DNA of 64,000 nt from Pseudomonas sp. LB-090624 (GCF_003205205.1 NZ_QJRL01000005.1:1-64000); one strand, 5' to 3'. Positions 19,201 through 29,546 are shown, numbered from the stretch's first letter. Notes: a model not told the origin generated them from the letters alone. Numbers and translations: made by a program.

Positions 19201-19856
19201 AGCATGCCGGGCAAGCGCATGTCGTGCACGTAGGTCAGCTCGCCGGTGGCCTTGCCAGGGATATCTACCCGCGCGGCACTGCGCCCGACCAGGCGGTAGT
19301 CCTCGACGGCTTTCAGTGGGGCATCGTCGGCGATGCGCAGTTGCTGGTTATCACCTTGTACCAGTGCGGCGAAGCTCAGGGTGCTGCCGTTGCCGGCGAC
19401 CACAGTGCCTTCTTCAATGCGCAGGTCTTGTGCCTCGCAGCCAAGCCGTTGTGCAGCCCGTTGCAAAAGGTGGCGCCGCGCGGTGGCCGCAGCCTTGCGC
19501 AAGGGTACGGCGGAAATCTGCAGGGTGGCGCTGGCAATGGTCGCGCCCTGGTTGGGTGCCCGCTCGGTGTCGCCCAGCACCATGTGCACCTGGTCCATGC
19601 GCAGGTCCAGCTCTTCGGCGACGATCTGCGCCAGCGAGGTGCGGATGCCGGTGCCCAGGTCGACGTGGCCGTTGAAGGCGTAGACCATGCCGTCGTCGCT
19701 GACCGCGATGAACAACGCCAGTTCGCGCGCCTTGACGGCAGGTGTCACCCCCTTGGCAACCGGGCCCGAGGGCGGGGTGATCTGGTCGACGATCAACAGC
19801 ACGCCGGTCTTGGCCAGCAACTGGTCACGGCTGGGCACCTGTTGTGAGTGGTTCAT
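16293..19856 (-). CDS. nicB: Nicotinate hydroxylase large subunit (Mo-cofactor and three c-type haems)
   Basis: A 1187-residue subunit that hydroxylates nicotinate to 6-hydroxynicotinate together with NicA. Residues about 1-745 are a molybdenum-hydroxylase domain of the aldehyde/isoquinoline oxidoreductase type. A membrane helix follows at about 763-787, then three cytochrome c domains with CAVCH (near 817), CTACH (near 962) and CMACH (near 1086). Electrons therefore go from the Mo centre through NicA iron-sulfur clusters and the haems to the respiratory chain rather than to NAD or oxygen, as described for P. putida NicAB. Its start overlaps the nicA stop by four bases. Molybdate for the cofactor could come through the modABC genes elsewhere in the window. 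Confidence 0.95.
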   Translation of the reverse strand: MNHSQQVPSRDQLLAKTGVLLIVDQITPPSGPVAKGVTPAVKARELALFIAVSDDGMVYAFNGHVDLGTGIRTSLAQIVAEELDLRMDQVHMVLGDTERAPNQGATIASATLQISAVPLRKAAATARRHLLQRAAQRLGCEAQDLRIEEGTVVAGNGSTLSFAALVQGDNQQLRIADDAPLKAVEDYRLVGRSAARVDIPGKATGELTYVHDMRLPGMLHGRVIRPPYAGHDSGDFVGNSLLAVDESSIAHVPGVVAVVVIRDFVGVVAEREEQAIRAAHDLKISWKPFTGKLPDLSDVAQAIRDNPRVQRTVLDQGDVDAGIANASQRLSRSYLWPYQLHASIGPSCALADFTPGQIRVWSGTQNPHLLRADLAWLLECGEERIEIIRMEAAGCYGRNCADDVCADAVLLSRAVQRPVRVQLTREQEHVWEPKGTAQLMEIDGGLNADGSVAAYDFQTSYPSNGAPTLALLLTGAVEPVPALFEMGDRTSIPPYDYEHMRVTINDMTPLVRASWMRGVSAMPNSFAHESYIDELAFAAGVDPVEYRLKHLSDPRAIDLVKATAERAEWQPHTRPMQAQAEGDVLRGRGFAYARYIHSKFPGFGAAWAAWVADVAVDRRTGEVAVTRVVIGHDAGMMVNPEGVRHQIHGNVIQSTSRVLKEQVSFEDSTVASKEWGGYPILTFPELPAIDVMMLPRQHEPPMGSGESASVPSAAAIANAIFDATGIRFRELPITAERVRAALDGEGQGPDAPAPAPPTAKRSKWWFGSLAGVFGAALGVLATALPWRAEIAPVTPPAAGSWSAAMLERGRQVAAAGDCAVCHTVSGGKVNAGGLAMETPFGTLYSTNITPDPETGIGRWSFGAFERAMREGISRDGRHLYPAFPYTSFRNINDADMQALYAYLMSQTPVRQEAPANQMRFPFNQRPLMAGWNALFLQRGEYQPDPQRSAQWNRGAYLVDGLGHCTACHSPRNLMGAEKRGSSYLAGGLVDGWEAPALNGLAKSSTPWSEDELFNYLSTGFSEKHGVAAGPMGPVVSELATLPKSDVRAIAHYLSSLDGEPQAVVTKAAPQADTHVSISNGERVFKGACMACHSDGLGPKLFGVSPSMAVNSNLHSALPDNLLRVVMHGIPTPATRDLGYMPGFKDSLSDRQVADLAAYLRQRFAADKPAWQGLAAKAAQVRANPGSH

Positions 19857-20326
19857 GCTTTCCTCCGGGTGTCGGCGGCGCGGCGCACGGCGCGCAGGAT
19901 TTCAACGTGGGTGCCGCAGCGGCACAGGTTGCCGGACAGTTCGTTGCGAATCTGTTCGTCGCTGGGATCGGGAATGCGGTCGAGCAGGGCCTTGGCGGTC
20001 ATGATCATGCCGTTCATGCAGTAGCCGCACTGAGCCGCCTGCTCGTCGATGAACGCCTGTTGCACCGGGTGCGGCGCGGCCTTGCAGCCCAGCCCTTCGA
20101 GGGTGGTGATATCGCGGCCGGCGGCGCCGGCCAAGGGGATGACGCAGGAGCGGGCGGCCACGCCATCGATGATCACCGTGCATGCCCCGCATTCGCCCAG
20201 GCCGCAGCCGTACTTGGGGCCGTTCAGGTACAGGTCGTTGCGCAGGACAAGCAGCAGCGGGGTGTCGGGCATGGCGCTGACTTCGACCGGCTGGCCGTTG
20301 ACCTGCAGGGAGATGGTTGTTTGCAT
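19853..20326 (-). CDS. nicA: Nicotinate hydroxylase small subunit, 2x[2Fe-2S]
   Basis: A 157-residue protein with the two iron-sulfur motifs of molybdenum hydroxylase small subunits: plant-ferredoxin type Cys41, 46, 49, 61 and the second cluster Cys100, 103, 135, 137. It relays electrons from the Mo site in NicB to the haems. The ATG at 20326 gives the family length. It is the first gene of nicAB and overlaps nicB (ATGA). Two inverted repeats lie just upstream (20367-20417), where repressor binding is expected. Confidence 0.95.
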   Translation of the reverse strand: MQTTISLQVNGQPVEVSAMPDTPLLLVLRNDLYLNGPKYGCGLGECGACTVIIDGVAARSCVIPLAGAAGRDITTLEGLGCKAAPHPVQQAFIDEQAAQCGYCMNGMIMTAKALLDRIPDPSDEQIRNELSGNLCRCGTHVEILRAVRRAADTRRKA

Positions 20327-20366
20327 TATTGGCTCATCTCTGGGGGTTGCTTGCGCTACCAAAGGA

Positions 20367-20417
20367 CTCAAATGATTTGAGATTTTCGGTAAGTACTCAC
20401 TACATGAAATGAGTGAG
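20367..20417. promoter_or_regulatory. Candidate NicS operators upstream of nicA
   Basis: Two inverted repeats lie 40-90 bases before the nicA start: CTCAAATGATTTGAG (20367-20381, perfect arms of seven) and CTCACT-N10-AGTGAG (20396-20417). Both share CTCA/TGAG ends. The nicAB operon is known to be repressed by NicS in P. putida; assigning these palindromes to NicS is inference from position. Confidence 0.5.
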
Positions 20418-20575
20418 CAAGAAGCAGGCCAGAGATGAATTTGCAGAGCGCTGTGATGGGGGTGATGGGTATGGCGGAAGATTATTGGCGCCAGGGAAAT
20501 CGAGCGCCGCCTGCGCGGCGCTCGATCTCGAAGACCTCGTATCTGTGACGGCAATCGCAGCAGTCACAACAAATT

Positions 20576-21052
20576 TCAGCCCGGGTTTTCGTCGCTGTCG
20601 ATCATCTTGCGCAGCAGGTAAAGGATGGCCACGCGCTCACCGGCATTCAGGCTGCCCATGCTCAGTTCGCTGATCTGCCGGGCGCAGGGGATCATGGCGT
20701 CAAGTAATGCCGCGCCGCTGTCAGTGAGTTCGACGATGACCTTGCGCCGGTCGCCCGGGTCTGGCGACAGCTGTACCAGTTCGCGCGCCTTCAGGCGCTC
20801 GACGATGCCGCGGATGGTTGCCTGGTCTACCGCCGTGGCCTTGATCAGCTCAGCTTGCGAGCTGGGGCCGTGGTCGCGCAGGGCGCACAGGGTAACGAAC
20901 TGGATCGAGGTCAACTGCGGGTCGCAGGCCTGTTGCTGGAAGATCGCCGTGTGCCGCTGGTAGGCCTTGCGCAGCAGGTGGCCGACCTGTTCGGTGACGT
21001 CATAGGGGGTGGTGTCGAGCGGGGGGCTGCTGGGGTTGGTTTTGTTCGGCAT
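20576..21052 (-). CDS. nicR: MarR-family repressor of nic genes
   Basis: A 158-residue MarR regulator with the winged helix at about residues 55-115 (SQAELIKATAVDQATIRGIVERLKARELV, wing DPGDRRKVIVELT). In P. putida NicR represses nicCDEFTP and nicXR and responds to 6-hydroxynicotinate. It follows nicX by about 70 bases on the same strand, giving the nicXR operon. Conserved protein starts at MPNKTN (21052); an upstream in-frame ATG would add an unconserved tail. Confidence 0.92.
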   Translation of the reverse strand: MPNKTNPSSPPLDTTPYDVTEQVGHLLRKAYQRHTAIFQQQACDPQLTSIQFVTLCALRDHGPSSQAELIKATAVDQATIRGIVERLKARELVQLSPDPGDRRKVIVELTDSGAALLDAMIPCARQISELSMGSLNAGERVAILYLLRKMIDSDENPG

Positions 21053-21121
21053 AGGATGGCTTGGGCTGGTGGAAAGGTGCTGGCCGGCCGCCAATAGCGG
21101 AGCGCCCGGCCAGTATAACCA

Positions 21122-22174
21122 CTATCGTGCCCGCGACTCCTCTGGTGCTACCACGTCGCCTGCCAGCACCACGGCCTTGTCATCCAGGTAGATATCGCAG
21201 TTGCGCAGCGGGATGTCCAGGTGGCATGGGGTTTTGCGCTTGCCGCCGACCTCGGTGTTGGGGCCGGTGGAGAACAGGAAGTTGCCATAGAACGCACGGG
21301 CATCCATGCCCATGCCGTCGTTGCGATCGTGCAGGCCCATGGCGGTCCACTGCGCACGCGGCTGCAGCCCCCAGCCGATGTGGGAGATGCCGTACACCTC
21401 GGGGTCATTGAAGTACTTCATGTAGTCGCGCAGGTACTCAGCCTCGAAGCCGCCATGGATGCCGGTGATAAAGCCTTTTTCGATCTCCAGGGTAATGCGC
21501 TCGCGGCAGTAGTTCTTGAACGGCAGGATGATGTCGCCGACGTCCAGCACCAGCGTGCCTTCGGCGCTGTCTTCGTTCGGCCAGGTGAACAGGAAGCCGC
21601 TTGGCCAGTGGTCCCAGCGCCCCGGCTCGTCGGCATAGCCGTACTCGGTCACGGCCGGATACTGACCGAGCGGGGCGTGGAAGTCGCTGCCGGCCTTGGA
21701 CCGCACATGCATGCTTCGCGCCTGTTTCAGCAGGGTTTCGGCGGCCAGCACGCGGCGTTTGTCGTCCTCGGTGGGTAGCATGCGCGCCAGCACTTCCGGT
21801 GGCTCTACCGCCAACAGGATGCGCGTGCCGGTCTTGAGGATCTGCTCCTGCTCAGGCGAGTGCAGCAGCATCATGGTGTCGACGACCAGGTCGGCCGCTT
21901 CCAGCGCCCGCTGCGCCGCCAGGTTGCCGGTCAGCGCGGTGTCGCCGCAGTAGGCCGTCATGTCATTGCCCATGGCCGTGGGGTGGTTGAACGCTGGCAG
22001 CTCTACCGCATACACCTTGGCCTTCAAGCGCTGGGCGGCCTCCATGGCGGCGTTGACCGTGCGCGGGTCTGAATAGTGGCTCTTGAGCACAGCCACGCTT
22101 TGCGTTTCGTCGACGCGAGACAGCTTCAGTACGTGCTCGAACATCTGGGTCAGTTGTGCATTGCTCACCGGCAT
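21122..22174 (-). CDS. nicX: 2,5-dihydroxypyridine 5,6-dioxygenase
   Basis: A 350-residue iron(II) extradiol-type dioxygenase that opens the ring of 2,5-dihydroxypyridine to N-formylmaleamate. The three residues described as iron ligands in the P. putida enzyme, His265, His318 and Asp320, are present at exactly these positions. The start at 22174 has AGGAG upstream. It is divergent from nicC across a 323-base control region and co-directional with nicR. Confidence 0.95.
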   Translation of the reverse strand: MPVSNAQLTQMFEHVLKLSRVDETQSVAVLKSHYSDPRTVNAAMEAAQRLKAKVYAVELPAFNHPTAMGNDMTAYCGDTALTGNLAAQRALEAADLVVDTMMLLHSPEQEQILKTGTRILLAVEPPEVLARMLPTEDDKRRVLAAETLLKQARSMHVRSKAGSDFHAPLGQYPAVTEYGYADEPGRWDHWPSGFLFTWPNEDSAEGTLVLDVGDIILPFKNYCRERITLEIEKGFITGIHGGFEAEYLRDYMKYFNDPEVYGISHIGWGLQPRAQWTAMGLHDRNDGMGMDARAFYGNFLFSTGPNTEVGGKRKTPCHLDIPLRNCDIYLDDKAVVLAGDVVAPEESRAR

Positions 22175-22250
22175 CGGGGTTCTCCTGGGTGGCGTTGACA
22201 GGGGGCGCACCATGGCGGTGCCTGGTGCTTCATCTCGGTGCAAAATAATA

Positions 22251-22262
22251 GTGTGTACACCA
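22251..22262. promoter_or_regulatory. Candidate NicR operator at nicX
   Basis: The core GTGTACAC (22253-22260) inside TAGTGTGTACACCATA lies about 80 bases before nicX. It has the same plan as the palindrome in front of nicC. NicR is known to repress both divergent promoters; the match to NicR is inferred. Confidence 0.5.
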
Positions 22263-22427
22263 TACATTTGCAGATGAAAGCGCATCCTGCCAGCGAGCGC
22301 AAGTTATCTGTTAAAACGTTACCTATTCACACAATGCTCAGTATTTGCAGTAACAATAGGCCGAATGGCGTTCCCGTCAGCGGTTTGAAAAAATATTTCC
22401 ACCACCCTCTTTTCAAATTGCATTTGT

Positions 22428-22439
22428 AGCGTATACGCT
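22428..22439. promoter_or_regulatory. Candidate NicR operator at nicC
   Basis: AGCGTATACGCT is a perfect 12-base palindrome 60 bases before the nicC start and resembles GTGTACAC at the nicX side. Size and symmetry fit a MarR-family dimer site. Confidence 0.55.
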
Positions 22440-22467
22440 CTAAATCGTCAGGCGGCCGAACGGCTGA

Positions 22468-24449
<1,982 letters not shown>

Positions 24450-24462
24450 CGGAGCACGCAAC

Positions 24463-25215
24463 ATGACCAAGCTATACCGCATCGGCCAGATCGTGCCGAG
24501 CTCGAACACCACCATGGAAACCGAGATCCCGGCGATGCTCCACGCCCGCCAGGCCATCCGCCCCGAGCGCTTCACCTTCCATTCCAGCCGCATGCGCATG
24601 AAGCAGGTGAAGAAGGAAGAGCTGGCGGCCATGGACGCCGAGTCCGACCGCTGCGCGGTGGAGCTGTCCGACGCCAAGGTCGACGTGCTGGGCTACGCCT
24701 GCCTGGTGGCGATCATGGCCATGGGCCTGGGTTATCACCGCCAATCGGAGAAGCGCCTGCAGCAGGCCACCGCCGACAACGACGCGCTGGCGCCGGTGAT
24801 CACCAGTGCCGGGGCGCTGGTCGAGGCCTTGCATGTGATGAAGGCCAAGCGCATTGCCATCGTCGCGCCGTACATGAAACCGCTGACCGAGTTGGTGGTG
24901 AACTACATCCGCGAGGAAGGCTTCGAGGTGCAGGACTGGCGCGCGCTGGAAATCCCTGACAACCTCGCCGTTGCCCGCCACGACCCGGCCAACCTGCCAG
25001 GCATTGTCGCCGGCATGGACCTTGAAGGCGTCGATGTGGTGGTGCTCTCGGCCTGTGTGCAAATGCAGTCGCTGCCGGCAGTGGCCAAGGTCGAGGCGCA
25101 AACCGGCAAACCCGTGGTCACCGCGGCGATCGCCACCACCTACGCCATGCTCAAGGCGCTGGACCTGGAGCCGGTCGTACCCGGCGCCGGTGCCCTGCTG
25201 TCAGGCGCTTACTGA
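24463..25215 (+). CDS. nicE: Maleate cis-trans isomerase
   Basis: A 250-residue member of the Asp/Glu racemase-like maleate isomerase family; it turns maleate into fumarate, the last nic step before the TCA cycle. Both essential cysteines are visible: Cys80 (GYACLV) and Cys198 (SACVQM). A GGAG ribosome site precedes it, and it is placed between nicD and nicF in the operon. Confidence 0.95.
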   Translation: MTKLYRIGQIVPSSNTTMETEIPAMLHARQAIRPERFTFHSSRMRMKQVKKEELAAMDAESDRCAVELSDAKVDVLGYACLVAIMAMGLGYHRQSEKRLQQATADNDALAPVITSAGALVEALHVMKAKRIAIVAPYMKPLTELVVNYIREEGFEVQDWRALEIPDNLAVARHDPANLPGIVAGMDLEGVDVVVLSACVQMQSLPAVAKVEAQTGKPVVTAAIATTYAMLKALDLEPVVPGAGALLSGAY

Positions 25216-25229
25216 ACCGGGAGGCGGAC

Positions 25230-25871
25230 ATGAGCGACGCACAGAGCGCCCGTGACAATTACCAAGGGGTGTGGGGCCAGCGCATCGGCTTTGGTCGCAA
25301 GCCGGCCCTGTTGATGATCGATTTCATGCAGGGCTATACCACCCCCGGCGCACCGCTCTACGCCCCGGGAGTGGTCACGGCGGTGGAGCAGGCCGCCGGC
25401 CTGCTGGCGCTGGCCCGCGATTGCGGCACATTGGTGGTGCACACCAATATCCGCTACCAGCCGCCGCATTTCGCCGATGGCGGTGTGTGGGTGCGCAAGG
25501 CGCCAGTAATGAAGGACATGGTCGAAGGCAACCCGCTGGCGGCGTTCTGCGAGGCCGTCGCACCCCAGCCGGGGGAAGTGGTGCTGAGCAAGCAGTACGC
25601 CAGTGCCTTCTTCGCTACCAGCCTGGCCCCGCTGCTGCATGCCCAAGGGGTGGACACCGTGGTGCTGGCCGGCTGCTCCACCAGCGGCTGTATCCGCGCC
25701 AGTGCGGTGGATGCCATGCAGCATGGTTTCCGAACCATCGTGGTGCGTGAGTGCGTCGGTGACCGTCATAACGACCCGCACGAAGCCAACCTGTTCGACA
25801 TCGACAGCAAGTATGGCGATGTCGTCACCCGGCAGGACGCCATGCAGCAACTCAGGCAACTGGCCGGCTGA
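25230..25871 (+). CDS. nicF: Maleamate amidohydrolase
   Basis: A 213-residue isochorismatase-like hydrolase that releases ammonia from maleamate to give maleate. The family triad appears as Asp31 (LMIDFM), Lys121 (SKQYASAF) and Cys154 (GCSTSGCIRA). GGGAGG lies upstream. After it comes a 210-base gap with a GC-rich hairpin before nicT. Confidence 0.95.
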   Translation: MSDAQSARDNYQGVWGQRIGFGRKPALLMIDFMQGYTTPGAPLYAPGVVTAVEQAAGLLALARDCGTLVVHTNIRYQPPHFADGGVWVRKAPVMKDMVEGNPLAAFCEAVAPQPGEVVLSKQYASAFFATSLAPLLHAQGVDTVVLAGCSTSGCIRASAVDAMQHGFRTIVVRECVGDRHNDPHEANLFDIDSKYGDVVTRQDAMQQLRQLAG

Positions 25872-25994
25872 ACGCCGGGCAGCGCCTTACCCAATAACAA
25901 TCAAGGAACGGTGCCGGAAGCCCGTTCATGAACGCCTGCTGTCCGGGCGGTCGCCCCGCAGGAGCACTCGGGGTCTTTCAGGCGTTACCCAGGT

Positions 25995-26017
25995 ACGCCG
26001 CGTATAGTGCGCGGCGT
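25995..26017. promoter_or_regulatory. Perfect hairpin in the nicF-nicT gap
   Basis: An 8-bp stem ACGCCGCG/CGCGGCGT encloses the loop TATAGTG. It lies between catabolic genes and transport genes of the operon. It lacks a T-run, so it may be an mRNA-processing or stability element, not a terminator. Confidence 0.45.
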
Positions 26018-26081
26018 GCCCGGCGCGTCGAAAACTGCTGGCCTTAAAACAACCACAAAGTCGCCCGCCAGGAGACAGGAA

Positions 26082-27395
26082 ATGCCAATTGCGAACGCAA
26101 CCACGGTCCACAGTGACACTGACCATGGCACGAAAGCGCTGTACAGCAGGATCACCTGGAGGCTCATCCCCTTCCTGTGCTTCTGCTACCTCGCAGCTTA
26201 TCTGGACCGCATCAATGTCGGCTTCGCCAAGCTGCAGATGCTCGAAGACCTGCAGTTCAGCACCGCCGCCTATGGTCTGGGTGCCGGGCTGTTCTTTGTC
26301 GGCTATATCATTTTCGAGGTGCCAAGCAACCTGATCCTGCAGCGCGTCGGCGCCAAGCTGTGGATCGCCCGCATCATGATTACCTGGGGCCTGCTGTCGG
26401 CCTGCACCATGTTCGTCAGCACCACTACGCAGTTCTACATCCTGCGTTTCCTGCTCGGCGCGGCCGAGGCCGGCTTCCTGCCGGGCGTGCTGTTCTACCT
26501 GACCATGTGGTACCCCACCTATCGGCGCGGGCGCATCATTGCCCTGTTCATGATCGGGCTGCCATTGTCGAGCGTGATCGGCGGGCCCATTTCCGGCTGG
26601 ATCATGGGGCATTTCGACCAGGTGCACGGTTTGCACGGCTGGCAGTGGCTGTTCTTGCTGGAGGCGATCCCCAGCGTGCTGCTCGGCATCCTCACGTTCT
26701 GGGCATTGCCCAATCACTACCAGCAGGCCAAGTGGCTTTCAGCCGCAGACAAGGCCCAACTGGCGGCAGACCTGGCCGCCGACGATGCCGAGGGCAAGGA
26801 CAGCAAGCACAGCTTCCGTGACGGCTTCTTCAACCTGAAGGTGTGGATGCTCGGTGGCATCGATTTCTCGATCCTGCTCAGCGCCTATGCCATGGGTTTC
26901 TGGATGCCGACCTTCATTCGTGATGCGGGCGTCAGCGACACCTTCCACATCGGCTTGCTCACGGCCATCCCGAGCCTGGCCGCGCTGGCCGGCATGCTGA
27001 TGATCGGCGCCAGCTCCGACCGCCACCGCGAGCGCCGCTGGCACATCATCGTGCCGTTCATCATTGGTGCAATTGCCATGGCCAGCAGCACCTTGTTCAG
27101 TCAGAACCTGGTAATGACCGTACTGCTGTTCGCCATCGCCTCGGCGGCGATCATCGGCGCAGTGCCGGTGTTCTTCAGCCTGCCGGCGACCTTCCTCAAA
27201 GGCACCGCGGCGGCCACCGGATTCGCCCTGGCTTGCTCGGTGGCCAACATCGCCGGCCTGGTCAGCAACTCGCTGATGGGCATGGTGACTGACCTGACGG
27301 GGACTTCCCACGCGGCGCTATGGGTGTTCGCCGGCTGCCTGATTCTCAGCTGCTTCCTGGTCATCGCCCTGCCGGCGAAGCTGGTCAACCGCTAG
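26082..27395 (+). CDS. nicT: MFS transporter for nicotinate or 6-hydroxynicotinate
   Basis: A 437-residue major facilitator of the anion:cation symporter (phthalate permease) type with twelve predicted helices and the loop signature YLDRINVGFA near helix 1 and YRRGR between helices 4 and 5. It should import the pathway substrate over the inner membrane. ATG 26082 follows AGGAGACAGGAA; upstream in-frame codons are unconserved. It is the fifth gene of nicCDEFTP. Confidence 0.9.
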   Translation: MPIANATTVHSDTDHGTKALYSRITWRLIPFLCFCYLAAYLDRINVGFAKLQMLEDLQFSTAAYGLGAGLFFVGYIIFEVPSNLILQRVGAKLWIARIMITWGLLSACTMFVSTTTQFYILRFLLGAAEAGFLPGVLFYLTMWYPTYRRGRIIALFMIGLPLSSVIGGPISGWIMGHFDQVHGLHGWQWLFLLEAIPSVLLGILTFWALPNHYQQAKWLSAADKAQLAADLAADDAEGKDSKHSFRDGFFNLKVWMLGGIDFSILLSAYAMGFWMPTFIRDAGVSDTFHIGLLTAIPSLAALAGMLMIGASSDRHRERRWHIIVPFIIGAIAMASSTLFSQNLVMTVLLFAIASAAIIGAVPVFFSLPATFLKGTAAATGFALACSVANIAGLVSNSLMGMVTDLTGTSHAALWVFAGCLILSCFLVIALPAKLVNR

Positions 27396-27535
27396 CGGCC
27401 CAGCGCTTCTCGCAACGGCAGGGCAGGCGGGCCGGGTGCCCGCCTGCCGACCCTTTCCCTATGCAACCCGCACGTCGGTAGCCGCACAAGGCTACCGCGC
27501 CGGGTCGCTGTTGCCCGAAATCCAGGAGTAGCCCC

Positions 27536-28828
27536 ATGCAAGGTTTCATAACACCACGTTTTTCTTCGTCTGCGCGCCTGGCCGGTGGCTGTATTGCCGC
27601 CGCGCTCTGCACCGAGGCCTCGGCTGAAGAGGCTGGGTTCATCGAAGGTGCCCGCGCCACGCTGCAGGCGCGCAATTACTTTTTTAGCCGTGACTATGCC
27701 GACATCAAGGGCGCGAGTAGCCAGTCGCGTACCCAGGAATGGGCGCAGGGTTTTATCCTCAATGCCAGCTCGGGGTATACCCAGGGCACCGTAGGCGTTG
27801 GCGTGGACGTGACCGGCCTGCTGGGCTTCAAGCTCGACAGCAGCCCGGAGCATGCCAAGTCGGGCTTGCTGCCCAGCCTGGACAGCGGTAAGTCGGCTGA
27901 CGAATACAGCCGCCTGGGCGCGGCAATCAAGTTCAAGGTGTCGCAGACCGAGCTGAAGGTGGGCGAGTTGATGCCCAACCTGCCTGTGCTGTTGTTCAGC
28001 GACTTGCGCCTGCTGCCACCGACCTATCAGGGGGCGATGCTGGAGTCGCGCGAATTTGCCGGGCTGACCCTGAATGCCGGCCAGTTCCGCTCCACCAGCC
28101 TGCGCGACTCGTCCAACAGCCAGAAGATGTACGCGCTGGTGAACGACCCGATCAACCCGGCGCGACTGGCGCGGTTCACCAGTGACCGCTTCAACTACGT
28201 GGGCGCCGAATATGCCTTCAACGAGAACCGCACCAGCGTGGGCGTGTGGCAGGCGCAGCTGGAAGATATCTACCAACAGCGCTTCTACAGCTTCAAGCAC
28301 GCCGAGCCGTTGGGTGACTGGACACTGGGGGTGAATGCCGGTTATTTCGATGCCCGCGAAGACGGCCGCAAGGTTGCCGGTGACTACGACAACCATGCCC
28401 TGTTCAGCCTGTTCTCGGCCAAGACCGGTGGGCATACCTTTTACGTGGGCTACCAGCAGATCGGCGGTGACGATGGCTTTATCCAGGTGGGCGCGAACAC
28501 CAACCCGATGGGCAATACGTTGCCGACTTATGAGTTTTCGGCGCCGGGCGAGCGGTCGTGGCAGGTGCGCCATGACTTCAACTTCGTCGCGCTGGGCATT
28601 CCGGGCCTGACCTCGACCCTGCGCTATGTGAACGGGCGGGACGTAGACACCGGGCTGGGTTTTGAAGGGCGTGACCGCGAGCGGGATCTGGACCTGGCCT
28701 ACGTGGTGCAGAGCGGACCGCTGGCGGGTTTGGGTGTACGCATTCGCAACGTGATGGCGCGCTCCAATTACCGCAGCGATATCGATGAAAACCGGTTGAT
28801 TGTGAGTTACACGGTCAAGTTGTTTTGA
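27536..28828 (+). CDS. nicP: OprD-family outer-membrane porin
   Basis: A 430-residue OprD-type specific porin: signal peptide (about 1-28, ending at EASA), a barrel with the OprD markers RDYADIKG and [15 protein letters not shown], and a terminal phenylalanine (VKLF). OprD channels admit carboxylates, so nicotinate entry fits. It starts with AGGAG upstream, 140 bases after nicT, and ends the nic cluster. Confidence 0.92.
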   Translation: MQGFITPRFSSSARLAGGCIAAALCTEASAEEAGFIEGARATLQARNYFFSRDYADIKGASSQSRTQEWAQGFILNASSGYTQGTVGVGVDVTGLLGFKLDSSPEHAKSGLLPSLDSGKSADEYSRLGAAIKFKVSQTELKVGELMPNLPVLLFSDLRLLPPTYQGAMLESREFAGLTLNAGQFRSTSLRDSSNSQKMYALVNDPINPARLARFTSDRFNYVGAEYAFNENRTSVGVWQAQLEDIYQQRFYSFKHAEPLGDWTLGVNAGYFDAREDGRKVAGDYDNHALFSLFSAKTGGHTFYVGYQQIGGDDGFIQVGANTNPMGNTLPTYEFSAPGERSWQVRHDFNFVALGIPGLTSTLRYVNGRDVDTGLGFEGRDRERDLDLAYVVQSGPLAGLGVRIRNVMARSNYRSDIDENRLIVSYTVKLF

Positions 28829-28855
28829 AGGTACAGGGTAGTTGCAGTGATGCAC

Positions 28856-28915
28856 GAAATGCTGGGGCCGCTTTGCGGCCCTTTCGCGACACCAGGCCGC
28901 TTCCACAGGAATCGC
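28856..28915. repeat. REP-like element after nicP
   Basis: GGGGCCGCTTTGCGGCCC forms a hairpin and is followed by TTTCGCGACACCAGGCCGCT, a variant of the common putida REP sequence. It could stabilise the 3' end of the nic mRNA. Confidence 0.6.
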
Positions 28916-28938
28916 GCAAGTCTTCAGGCCATCAGGCC

Positions 28939-29124
28939 TCACTGCAAGGTCACAGGCTTCATGTCGCCCGGCAATTGCCGAATCGCCGCTTCCAGCTGTG
29001 CAATTAGCCCCGCAAGCTGATCCGCCTCCTTGTTCTTGCCCTCATTTCTCAGGCGGTCCCGCTCAATGCGCAGGTTGAGCAAATTTTTCTGCAGTTTCAG
29101 GGCCGAGGTATTGAACGGGTCCAT
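28939..29124 (-). CDS. Small charged protein, unknown
   Basis: A 61-residue, very charged, mostly helical protein (LQKNLLNLRIERDRLRNEGK then LAGLIAQLEAAIR), likely a short coiled coil. I do not recognise the family. Its codon use looks normal, and it lies convergent to nicP. Confidence 0.55.
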   Translation of the reverse strand: MDPFNTSALKLQKNLLNLRIERDRLRNEGKNKEADQLAGLIAQLEAAIRQLPGDMKPVTLQ

Positions 29125-29546
29125 GTGGTTCTCACGCTGTGGGCTTCCATGCCGTTGTAGGAAAAATGGACCGTAGCATCTCGATTTTGCTCCAGAAACT
29201 GATGTTTCATACAGGCAAATCCTGTCGTTGTCCGTTTTCCTACATCGCGTGGTAAAGCGTCCTACATCCGGCGTTTCAAATCATGTCCTCGTAACCAGCC
29301 CGACAGCCCGGCTTTGCCGGGTTCGATCATTTTTCGATGGGGTAGCCCTGCGGCACAGGGCCCCTCGCGCATTCTGAAACGTTATGTAGCACTTACCGTC
29401 CTGCTTTTGCCGCGAGGGTGGGTGCAACTTGCTCGCGGCGGTGAAGGTCATAAGGCCAGCCATGCAGCAGGATCGCCACAAACGCGCGGCAGCGGCGGTG
29501 TGTTCTGTGGCTGCTACCATCGAAGTTTTCGGCCAGGGAGAGGCCC
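29125..29546. other. Intergenic region with dispersed inverted repeat
   Basis: About 420 bases without a gene. TGTAGGAAAA (29156-29165) and its exact complement TTTTCCTACA (29236-29245) flank 70 bases, and TCCTACATCC repeats at 29261. A small hairpin AGCCCGGCTTTGCCGGGTT lies at 29307-29325. No function is evident. Confidence 0.5.

Noticed and set aside
18360..19847. Long open frame of 495 codons on the strand opposite nicB
   Set aside because: It mirrors a strongly conserved enzyme in GC-rich DNA, has no ribosome site and no recognisable domain; such mirror frames are common in pseudomonads.
27392..28942. Open frame of 516 codons opposite nicP
   Set aside because: Same reason: it covers a clear OprD porin, and the translated sequence is arginine- and glutamine-rich without a fold signature.
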